10,901 bases of DNA from Thermaerobacter marianensis (lineage in GTDB: Bacteria; Bacillota; Sulfobacillia; DYIH01; DYIG01). The stretch is from positions 20,583 to 31,483 of the forward strand of contig DYIG01000002.1 in the NCBI GenBank assembly GCA_020723725.1. The letters are read 5' to 3'. How positions within the stretch are numbered: position 1 is the stretch's first letter; each line of letters starts with the position of its first letter. The notes under the pieces are model-generated. The model did not search any database. It saw nothing but the letters and a program-made list of their open reading frames with translations, and was not told where the DNA came from. Shown here piece by piece: positions 1 to 5,691 of the stretch. The position numbers were made by a program, and so were the translations under genes.

Positions 1-66
1 GGTTTCGGCCCTTTCAGTTACGTTCTGGGGATAGAAGCGGCTGTGGAGAGCGTGGCAAGCCAGTGA
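1..66 (+). CDS. aroQ: 3-dehydroquinate dehydratase, type II (C-terminal end only)
   Basis: The first 21 codons in frame 1 read GFGPFSYVLGIEAAVESVAS plus Q and then TGA. The start resembles the conserved C-terminal end of type II dehydroquinases, where an S/G-FG-x-x-SY-x-LG-x-EA pattern forms the last helix. The enzyme dehydrates 3-dehydroquinate to 3-dehydroshikimate in the shikimate pathway, in the cytoplasm. Only the tail is in the window, so no catalytic residue can be checked. Its stop overlaps the next start in a GTGA arrangement, which suggests translational coupling to the peptidase gene. aroQ followed by pepP and efp is a common order in Clostridia, which supports the call on so short a piece. 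Confidence 0.8.
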   Translation, partial: GFGPFSYVLGIEAAVESVASQ

Positions 67-1160
67 AGGAGGCGTTGGAGAGGCGTCTTTCCATCCTGCG
101 CCAGCGCCTGTCGGATAGCGGGATAGATGCGCTCCTGATCATGGACCCCCTCAACAGGGTTTATATCAGCGGTTTCCGGGGCAGCGCCGGGGATCTCCTG
201 GTGACTGCCGATGGGGCCTGGCTCCTGACCGATTTTCGTTATGTGGAGGCGGCGACCGGCGAGGCCCCCTGTTTTGAGGTGTTGCGGTGCGGCCCGAAGC
301 CTGAGGAGAAACCCTTCTTGGACCATGTGCGGGACATACTCTCTTCACGAAATATCAACCGGCTGTCGTTTGAAGCCGCCGCGGTGACCTACAAGCAGTA
401 TGAGACCTTGAAAACGGCCTGTGAGGGAGTAGAGCTTCAGCCCTCGGAGGGAATCGTCGAGGGGTTGCGGGTGGTCAAGGATGAAGGGGAGATCAGCCTG
501 ATCCGAAAGGCGGTTGCCCTCGCGGAAGAGGCCTATAAGGCAACCTTGCCGCTTGTGAAGCCCGGCGTCTCTGAACGGGAGATCGCGCTGGAGTTGGAGA
601 TCCTCATGAGGCGCAAGGGCGCGGAGGGAGCCGCCTTCGACTTCATCGTTGCCGCAGGAGAGAGGGGCGCCCTTCCCCATGGTTTGGCTTCTGACAGGCT
701 GATTCGGGAAGGGGACATGGTGGTGCTCGATTTTGGCGCGCGTTATCAAGGGTATCACTCCGATATGACCCGGACCGTGTTCGTAGGGGGCGCGACAGAG
801 CGGCAGCAGACGGTCTATGAAGTTGTCCTCAGGGCACAGGAGGCCGCCCTGGACAGGGTGCGTCCGGGCGTAACCGGCGCCGAAGTCGACGCGGCCGCCA
901 GGGACATTATAGAGGCTGCCGGTTATGGCGCGAACTTCGGTCACGGGACGGGGCACGGCGTTGGGCTTAACATTCACGAGGGGCCACGGCTGTCCCGGAC
1001 TGGGTCTGAAGAGGAACTCCAGGCGGGTATGGTGGTGACCGTGGAACCGGGGATATACATACCGGGTTGGGGCGGCGTGAGAATCGAGGACACGGTGCTT
1101 GTTACCAGCGGTGGATGCGAGGTATTATGTCGTACGGGCAAGGGTCTCACGATTATTTGA
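63..1160 (+). CDS. pepP: Xaa-Pro aminopeptidase (M24 family)
   Basis: A 365-residue dimetal aminopeptidase that removes N-terminal residues preceding proline, acting in the cytoplasm in peptide turnover. Residues 1-125 match the creatinase/prolidase-type N-terminal domain (early motif DALLIMDPLNRVYISGFRG). Residues 135-355 form the pita-bread catalytic domain. The five expected metal ligands are all visible: D223 and D234 (LDFGARYQGYHSDMTR), H298 (in HGTGHGVG), E328 (VTVEPGIY) and E342 (RIEDT). H305 in NIHE fits the catalytic His. Length is normal for the short Gram-positive form (about 350-360). The GTG start overlaps the aroQ stop by 4 bp. efp follows after 15 bp, so the two are probably co-transcribed. 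Placement next to efp is common in Firmicutes. Exact substrate range (aminopeptidase versus dipeptidase) cannot be read from sequence. Confidence 0.93.
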   Translation: MKEALERRLSILRQRLSDSGIDALLIMDPLNRVYISGFRGSAGDLLVTADGAWLLTDFRYVEAATGEAPCFEVLRCGPKPEEKPFLDHVRDILSSRNINRLSFEAAAVTYKQYETLKTACEGVELQPSEGIVEGLRVVKDEGEISLIRKAVALAEEAYKATLPLVKPGVSEREIALELEILMRRKGAEGAAFDFIVAAGERGALPHGLASDRLIREGDMVVLDFGARYQGYHSDMTRTVFVGGATERQQTVYEVVLRAQEAALDRVRPGVTGAEVDAAARDIIEAAGYGANFGHGTGHGVGLNIHEGPRLSRTGSEEELQAGMVVTVEPGIYIPGWGGVRIEDTVLVTSGGCEVLCRTGKGLTII

Positions 1161-1175
1161 TTTTGGGAGGGCGCT

Positions 1176-1736
1176 ATGATCTCGACGAACGACTTTCATC
1201 CGGGGCTAACTATTGAGGTTGAAGGGCAGGCCTTTGTGGTCCTGGACTCCAACCACCACAAGCTGGTCGGCCGGGGAGGGGCAATTGTCCGCACCAAGCT
1301 GAAAAACCTCGAATCCGGTGTCATTATCGACCGCACCTTTAACGCCGGGGAAAAAGTGGCCAAGGCTCACGTGGAGGAGAAAGAGGTTCAATACCTCTAT
1401 AATTCCGGTGACGAGTATTTCTTTATGGATGTGGAAACCTTCGAACAGTTTCCCTTGACCAGGGAGCAGATGGGGGATAAGGCGCAATTTTTGAAGGACA
1501 ACATGAACCTCAAGATATCTCTCTATCGTGACAAACCGGTGTCTGTCGACCTGCCCACAACGGTAGAGCTGGTGGTGACGGAGACGGACCCTGGTTTTAA
1601 GGGTGATACCGTTTCGGGTGGTTCAAAGCCGGCGACCCTGGAGACTGGCGCTGTTGTCAAGGTGCCGCTTTTCATCAACGTCGGCGACGTCATAAAGGTT
1701 GACACTCGGACAGGGACATATACCGGCAGGGTTTAG
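1176..1736 (+). CDS. efp: Elongation factor P, with an atypical Arg-tipped loop
   Basis: EF-P enters the ribosome between the P and E sites and relieves stalling at polyproline stretches. The 186-residue protein has the usual start MISTNDF, the KOW-like domain I (1-65), and the two OB-fold domains, ending with the family signature ETDPGFKGDTVSGGSKPA and then LETGAVVKVPLFINVGD. The RBS GGGAGG lies 5 nt before ATG. The loop that reaches the peptidyl-transferase centre is unusual: where Firmicute EF-Ps typically read HVKPGKGAAFVR, this one reads HHKLVGRGGAIVR. The tip is Arg33 (codon CGG at 1272-1274) instead of Lys32, the loop Pro is gone, and there is one extra residue. The reading frame is clean, so a sequencing slip is unlikely. 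Arg-tipped EF-P is known from EarP-containing proteobacteria, but their loop (PGRN) differs. Whether this one is modified, or is a paralog beside a canonical EF-P elsewhere, cannot be told here. Confidence 0.95.
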   Translation: MISTNDFHPGLTIEVEGQAFVVLDSNHHKLVGRGGAIVRTKLKNLESGVIIDRTFNAGEKVAKAHVEEKEVQYLYNSGDEYFFMDVETFEQFPLTREQMGDKAQFLKDNMNLKISLYRDKPVSVDLPTTVELVVTETDPGFKGDTVSGGSKPATLETGAVVKVPLFINVGDVIKVDTRTGTYTGRV

Positions 1737-1787
1737 AACCATTTCATGATCTCCGGACAATGAGGGAATAATAGCCCGTGTGCATAC

Positions 1788-1811
1788 GGCCCGTTTTAAC
1801 GGGCCAGCTTT
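1788..1811 (+). terminator. Hairpin after efp (possible terminator or attenuator)
   Basis: Arms GGCCCGTT (1788-1795) and AACGGGCC (1798-1805) are perfect reverse complements with only two bases between them, so the real hairpin is likely a 7-bp stem with a 4-nt loop. AGCTTTT follows, a weak T-run. A second smaller inverted repeat, CCGT/ACGG, sits just upstream (about 1776-1789) and overlaps the first arm, so the two could compete. The position, 52 bp after the efp stop and before the next RBS, fits an intrinsic terminator or attenuator. The short T-tract makes full termination doubtful. Confidence 0.45.
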
Positions 1812-1816
1812 TCCAT

Positions 1817-1823
1817 GGGAGGG
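1817..1823 (+). promoter_or_regulatory. Shine-Dalgarno site fixing a GTG start
   Basis: GGGAGGG lies 6 nt before the GTG at 1830. An in-frame ATG at 1815 overlaps this site, so starting there would put the ribosome-binding site inside the gene. The GTG is therefore the better start. Confidence 0.7.
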
Positions 1824-1829
1824 ATTTCC

Positions 1830-2207
1830 GTGTCCGGACTTAAAGAAAGGGTTGCTTATCTGCAGGGCCTCGCCAGTAGCTACAGGGCAGAAAACGGAAG
1901 CAGCAAGGAGTCCAGAGTCATTGCTGAGATGCTCGATGTTATGGACCTCATGGCCAAGAGGTTGCACGAAATCGAGGTTGAACAGGACGAATTGAAGGTC
2001 TATGTGGAAAGCCTGGACAGTGACCTGGCAGAGCTTGAAGACGATTACTACGAGGACCTGGACGAGGACGAAGAATGGGAATTGGAATGCCCGCACTGCG
2101 GGAGCCCGATGGATGAGGACGAGGGGGGGGAAGGGCGTGTGGACCTGATCTGCCCTGAGTGCGGGACCCTTGTTAACCATTCCCCCAAAACCACCGGCGG
2201 AGAATGA
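1830..2207 (+). CDS. CD1247-type small protein with coiled coil and C-terminal zinc ribbon
   Basis: A 125-residue protein of the family often labelled 'CD1247 N-terminal domain-containing', conserved in Clostridia at this spot. Residues 1-70 are heptad-like and helical (LKERVAYLQGLASSYR, then LDVMDLMAKRLHEIE and QDELKVYVESLDSDLAELE). Residues 60-86 are very acidic. The C-terminal part has two Cys pairs, C87/C90 (CPHCG) and C108/C111 (CPECG), which would form a four-Cys zinc ribbon. The family has no firm biochemical function; a protein-binding or structural role is my inference from the coiled coil plus zinc ribbon. It is sometimes named an AraC-type regulator in databases, but I see no AraC helix-turn-helix. 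A run of eight G (2123-2130) lies between the Cys pairs. tepA begins 3 bp after the stop. Confidence 0.85.
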   Translation: MSGLKERVAYLQGLASSYRAENGSSKESRVIAEMLDVMDLMAKRLHEIEVEQDELKVYVESLDSDLAELEDDYYEDLDEDEEWELECPHCGSPMDEDEGGEGRVDLICPECGTLVNHSPKTTGGE

Positions 2208-2210
2208 CCG

Positions 2211-2966
2211 ATGGCTGAGTCCGGCGACATGCACCCTGAGGCAGAGGCAATAAAGGAACTCGGCGCCAATCCGGTTGGCGGCAGCCGGGATATCCATTGC
2301 CTTACTATTATCGGGCAAGTTGAAGGCCACATGATCCTGCCCCCTCAGAATAAAACGACCAAATATGAACACGTTCTGCCCCAGCTGGTTGCGGTTGAAC
2401 AGGACCCGAACATCAAGGGGTTGCTCCTGCTCCTCAACACCGTTGGCGGTGATGTGGAAGCGGGGTTGGCTATAGCTGAAATCATAGCCAGCATGTCCAA
2501 GCCGACAGTGTCAGTGGTTTTGGGCGGCGGGCATTCCATCGGGGTTCCGATCGCCGTGAGCGCCGATTATTCCTTCATTGCAGCCACCGCCACCATGACG
2601 GTTCACCCCATAAGGTTGTCGGGGGTCGTTGTCGGGGTTCCTCAGTCCCTTGAGTACCTTGATAAGATGCAGGATAGGGTCGTCAATTTTGTTGTGCAGA
2701 ACTCCCGCGTGAAGTATGACCGCTTTCGAGAACTCATGTTCCGGATGGGTGAGCTGGCGCGGGATGCCGGGACGATCTTGGTCGGGAAGGACGCGGTTAA
2801 GGAAGGGCTTATCGACGAGGTAGGTGGACTGAAGGACGCCATATCCAAGCTTAGAGCCATCATCCGCTCCAGAGATAAGCCAAGCGTCAATGGACACAAA
2901 ATACTGCCACCTGCCCCGTCTTCCCCTGCGGAACGGCGTTTTTCACGTCGCAGAAAGGGGGGGTAA
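2211..2966 (+). CDS. tepA: TepA-like ClpP-fold serine peptidase (translocation-enhancing protein)
   Basis: A 251-residue ClpP/crotonase-fold protein matching the TepA (B. subtilis YmfB) family. Core motifs are LLLLNTVGGDVEAGLAIAE (ClpP-like oxyanion region), GGGHSIGVP with likely nucleophile S109, and MTVHPIRL with likely catalytic H132. The Ser-His spacing is close to that in ClpP. There is no signal peptide or membrane segment, so it is cytoplasmic. In B. subtilis TepA was linked to protein translocation and, with SppA, to signal-peptide degradation; its exact substrates are unclear. The C-terminal 30 residues are Pro/Arg-rich and end in RRFSRRRKGG, a basic tail whose G-rich coding DNA doubles as the RBS of the next gene. 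GGCGGAG lies 7 nt before the ATG. Order tepA - ylzJ - ftsK matches Bacilli and Clostridia. Confidence 0.92.
   Translation: MAESGDMHPEAEAIKELGANPVGGSRDIHCLTIIGQVEGHMILPPQNKTTKYEHVLPQLVAVEQDPNIKGLLLLLNTVGGDVEAGLAIAEIIASMSKPTVSVVLGGGHSIGVPIAVSADYSFIAATATMTVHPIRLSGVVVGVPQSLEYLDKMQDRVVNFVVQNSRVKYDRFRELMFRMGELARDAGTILVGKDAVKEGLIDEVGGLKDAISKLRAIIRSRDKPSVNGHKILPPAPSSPAERRFSRRRKGG
2954..2963 (+). promoter_or_regulatory. G-tract Shine-Dalgarno site inside the tepA end
   Basis: AAAGGGGGGG forms the last tepA codons and sits 7 nt before a TTG at 2971. It supports the short TTG-started reading of the next gene and translational coupling to tepA. Confidence 0.6.
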
Positions 2967-2970
2967 GGGC

Positions 2971-3195
2971 TTGCTATATACTGTAATGCCAGTGGAACAG
3001 GTGATGTCGTCTCCCGAATGGCAGACCCAGGACGTGTCCTATTCCGAGGCCAGGATAAAGGGCAAGACCGTCCTGGTTGGTTACCGGCAGGGCAGCTCGC
3101 CCTGGGTGGAGCGGGTTATCTCCACAGACCCGTTTGATTACCTTGATGAACGCTGGCAGCCTGGTACTGTCGTTGCGGCTCACGGCCTGTTCTGA
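2971..3195 (+). CDS. YlzJ-like small protein
   Basis: A 74-residue protein beginning (M)LYTVMPVEQV, which matches the family start 'LYT-x-MP-x-E-x-V' of YlzJ-like proteins found between tepA and ftsK/spoIIIE in Firmicutes. I chose the TTG at 2971 because the family motif begins there and the G-tract RBS lies 7 nt upstream. An in-frame ATG at 2890 would add 27 residues that overlap tepA and match nothing. The middle (KTVLVGYRQGSSPWVERVIS, then TDPFDYLDERWQPG) looks like a small beta-rich fold. There are no membrane segments and no Cys residues. The function of the family is unknown. Confidence 0.85.
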   Translation: MLYTVMPVEQVMSSPEWQTQDVSYSEARIKGKTVLVGYRQGSSPWVERVISTDPFDYLDERWQPGTVVAAHGLF

Positions 3196-3237
3196 TACAT
3201 TAACCCCAGGTTACAGAATGGTGCCGGGGGGTAGCCT

Positions 3238-5553
3238 TTGTCCAAAAAAGTCTCCAGGAAGCGCAAGGGCAGGAGATTGAAGGCTGTTCCAAAGGCCTTC
3301 TTGCAGGGTCTTAGAAAGGACCTGGGTGAGGCTGTACTATTTGAGGTCGCCGGCCTGTTTGCTCTGGTGGTGGCTTCGCTTTTTCTCTATTCGCTATATG
3401 CCCCGGAAACGGGTTTTGTCGGGAACCTCGTCGGCAGAGGATTAAAAAACCTCCTTGGCGGGGTTTCTTTTGTTGTTCCCCTTCTGCTTGCCTTTTGGGG
3501 TTTGGGGATGGTCACACGGTGGAAGAGGCTTGTCTCGCCTTCCGCCAAGCTGGGTGGTCTGATTTGCACAGTTATGCTGCCCGCTTTTGCCAACGGAATC
3601 GGGGACGGCATGGGCGGCGGCGCCGGTGCGGCACTGGATTCCCTCTTGCTGCGTGGATTTGGACCCGGGGGTAGGGTCCTCATTCTTTATTCCTCGCTGG
3701 TTATTGGGATCATTCTGATTACCAGCCAGAGCCCTGCCGCGTTGCTCGGCCGTTTGGCGGCATCCCTTGCTGCCGTGCGAGGTCGGCTTGTGAAAAGGGA
3801 AAGGATTGGGCACGGGGAAACACCGGAGGGACAGGGTGAAGCCGTTTCTACGGATAAACTAGAGGGTGTGGCAGACGGCGGGTCTGTAAGCGATCAGCAG
3901 CCGTATGAGGAACCGTCATTCACGGATGTTTATGGGGAGGATCAGGTCGAACCCCATGCAGACGAGCAGGACAGCCCGCCAGGGTTTGAGCCAGCGGCTG
4001 AGGCGGCACAAGGCTTGGCCGCTGACGCAGAGGATCAACCCCATCCGGTAGCTGTGAATGGCGCGAGCCAGCTTGCTCTATCTATGGACACCGTATATGA
4101 ACTGCCGCCCTTGTCGCTCCTGAGGACTTCACGGGGGCGTTCTGCCAGAGGCAATGCCCCTCGTGAGGTGGCAGCCAAGAAGAAACTCCTTGAGGACACA
4201 CTGCGGAGCTTCGGGGTGGAGGTCAAGGTACTTGAGGTTGAACAGGGACCAGCCGTAACGCGGTTTGAGGTTCAACCGGCCCCGGGTGTCAAAGTGGCCC
4301 GTATAGCCAGCCTGGCGGACGACATTGCTCTGAGCATGGCCGCATCCGGGGTTCGGATAGTGGCCCCCATCCCGGGTAAAGCGGCTTTGGGTATAGAGGT
4401 CCCCAATGCGGAAATTTCCACCGTTTACCTGAAAGACGTACTGGAGAGCAGGCAGTTCAAACAATCACCGGCGCGCCTGCCGGTGGCCCTGGGGGAGGAT
4501 ATCAGCGGCAACCCTGTGGTATCCTCCATGGAACGCATGGTCCACCTGTTGGTGGCTGGCGCCACCGGTTCGGGGAAGAGTGTTTGTGTTAACGCTATCC
4601 TCTGCAGTCTGTTATACAGAGCCACCCCTTTGCAGCTCCGTTTGCTCCTGATAGACCCCAAGGTGGTGGAGCTTTCAGGGTATAACGGAATACCGCACCT
4701 TCTTAGCCCTGTAGTTACTGACCCCCGGCGGGCGGCAGGGTGCCTGAAGTGGGTTGTCAGGGAAATGGAGAGGCGGTATGCGGCCTTTGCAGAGGCGGGT
4801 GTGCGTGATATTTCCCGTTATAACAGCACGATGCTCATGAAGGGTGAAGAGGAACTCCCGTATATAGTCGTGGTAGTGGATGAGCTGGCGGATCTCATGA
4901 TGGTTGCGCCCGGGGAAGTCGAGGATTCGGTGCAGCGGTTGGCGCAAATGGCCCGAGCCGCGGGCATTCACCTCATCCTGGCGACTCAGCGACCCTCTGT
5001 TGACGTTATAACCGGCGTAATCAAGGCCAATATCCCTTCACGGATTGCCTTTGCGGTTTCCTCCCAGGTGGATTCCCGGACCATTCTTGATACGGGCGGC
5101 GCGGAAAAGCTGCTGGGACGAGGGGACATGCTGTTCCACCCCATGGGCGGTGCCAAGCCTGTCAGGGTTCAGGGGGCCTATATCCCTGAAAGCGACCTGG
5201 AGGTGGTTCTTCATTTCATAAAACGCCAGGGTGACCCTAAGTATAAATCCGAGGTTTTTGATGTTGCAGATGAGCAGTCCGAGGCTGCTGAGGAGGAAGG
5301 AGACAACCTTTTCCCTGAAGCGGTTAAGGTGGTGCTGGAAACCGGCCAGGCATCGGTTTCAATTGTGCAAAGAAAGCTTCGCGTTGGCTATACTCGCGCG
5401 GGAAGGCTTATCGACATGATGGAGGAACGACGCATTGTTGGACCCCATCAAGGCCCTAAACCAAGGGAGATCTTGATTTCCCAGGCCGATTACCGACGAC
5501 TGTTTGGTGAAAAAACTGACAACCAGAAAACCGATAATTTCAAAACCGGTTGA
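3238..5553 (+). CDS. ftsK: DNA translocase FtsK/SpoIIIE
   Basis: A 771-residue membrane-anchored, ATP-driven DNA pump that clears or exports chromosome through the division or sporulation septum. A basic N-terminus (KKVSRKRKGRR) is followed by hydrophobic segments at about 33-54, 73-92, 104-118 (weak) and 145-163. An acidic linker (about 185-280) leads to the alpha domain (from about 287, ELPPLSLL) and the motor: Walker A GATGSGKS with K447, and Walker B YIVVVVDE with D548/E549. The gamma winged-helix that reads orientation sequences spans about 691-760 (QRKLRVGYTRAGRLIDMMEE). Length is like B. subtilis SpoIIIE (about 790). The TTG start has a GGGGGG tract 6 nt upstream and places the basic leader directly before TM1. 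The last residues, KTDNQKTDNFKTG, are a repeat-derived tail. One gene here probably serves both FtsK and SpoIIIE roles; sequence alone does not separate them. Confidence 0.95.
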   Translation: MSKKVSRKRKGRRLKAVPKAFLQGLRKDLGEAVLFEVAGLFALVVASLFLYSLYAPETGFVGNLVGRGLKNLLGGVSFVVPLLLAFWGLGMVTRWKRLVSPSAKLGGLICTVMLPAFANGIGDGMGGGAGAALDSLLLRGFGPGGRVLILYSSLVIGIILITSQSPAALLGRLAASLAAVRGRLVKRERIGHGETPEGQGEAVSTDKLEGVADGGSVSDQQPYEEPSFTDVYGEDQVEPHADEQDSPPGFEPAAEAAQGLAADAEDQPHPVAVNGASQLALSMDTVYELPPLSLLRTSRGRSARGNAPREVAAKKKLLEDTLRSFGVEVKVLEVEQGPAVTRFEVQPAPGVKVARIASLADDIALSMAASGVRIVAPIPGKAALGIEVPNAEISTVYLKDVLESRQFKQSPARLPVALGEDISGNPVVSSMERMVHLLVAGATGSGKSVCVNAILCSLLYRATPLQLRLLLIDPKVVELSGYNGIPHLLSPVVTDPRRAAGCLKWVVREMERRYAAFAEAGVRDISRYNSTMLMKGEEELPYIVVVVDELADLMMVAPGEVEDSVQRLAQMARAAGIHLILATQRPSVDVITGVIKANIPSRIAFAVSSQVDSRTILDTGGAEKLLGRGDMLFHPMGGAKPVRVQGAYIPESDLEVVLHFIKRQGDPKYKSEVFDVADEQSEAAEEEGDNLFPEAVKVVLETGQASVSIVQRKLRVGYTRAGRLIDMMEERRIVGPHQGPKPREILISQADYRRLFGEKTDNQKTDNFKTG

Positions 5554-5572
5554 TTCCAAACCGGTTCATTCC
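5512..5572 (+). repeat. Degenerate 15-bp tandem repeat over the ftsK stop codon
   Basis: Four head-to-tail copies: AAAACTGACAACCAG (5512-5526), AAAACCGATAATTTC (5527-5541), AAAACCGGTTGATTCC (5542-5557) and AAACCGGTTCATTCC (5558-5572). The last two differ at one base over 15. The first two encode KTDNQ and KTDNF, and the stop TGA falls in the third. Copies 3 and 4 each contain the palindrome AACCGGTT, with centres 15 bp apart. Confidence 0.75.
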
Positions 5573-5619
5573 GTTCAATATATTGCCACCTTCCAGTAAA
5601 AAGGATTTTCGTTGGCTTT

Positions 5620-5663
5620 ACCGAAGTTCATCTCTCAAGTATCATTATGTGAACTTCGGTTTT
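5620..5663 (+). terminator. Long-stem hairpin, probable terminator of the ftsK cluster
   Basis: ACCGAAGTTCA (5620-5630) and TGAACTTCGGT (5650-5660) are perfect reverse complements, an 11-bp stem with a 19-nt loop. The stem runs straight into TTTT. It sits 66 bp after the ftsK stop and before the GH18 RBS. The stem is strong but the T-run is short and the loop long, so partial termination or an mRNA-stabilising role are alternatives. The region 5554-5691 holds nothing else I can name. Confidence 0.6.
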
Positions 5664-5691
5664 GCAGCTATTTATGTTGGGGAGGTAGGCC

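Noticed and set aside
345..977. Long open frame (210 codons) on the - strand within pepP
   Set aside because: It lies fully antisense to a gene with all catalytic residues in place, and its translation shows no recognisable motif. GC-rich DNA often leaves such frames open.
1623..2372. - strand open frame of 249 codons across efp, the CD1247-type gene and tepA
   Set aside because: It crosses three well-supported + strand genes and reads as a hydrophobic jumble with no RBS or family match.
2890..2970. N-terminal extension of the ylzJ-like gene to ATG 2890
   Set aside because: The 27 extra residues overlap tepA out of frame and do not match the family, which begins at LYTVMP. The G-tract RBS supports TTG at 2971.
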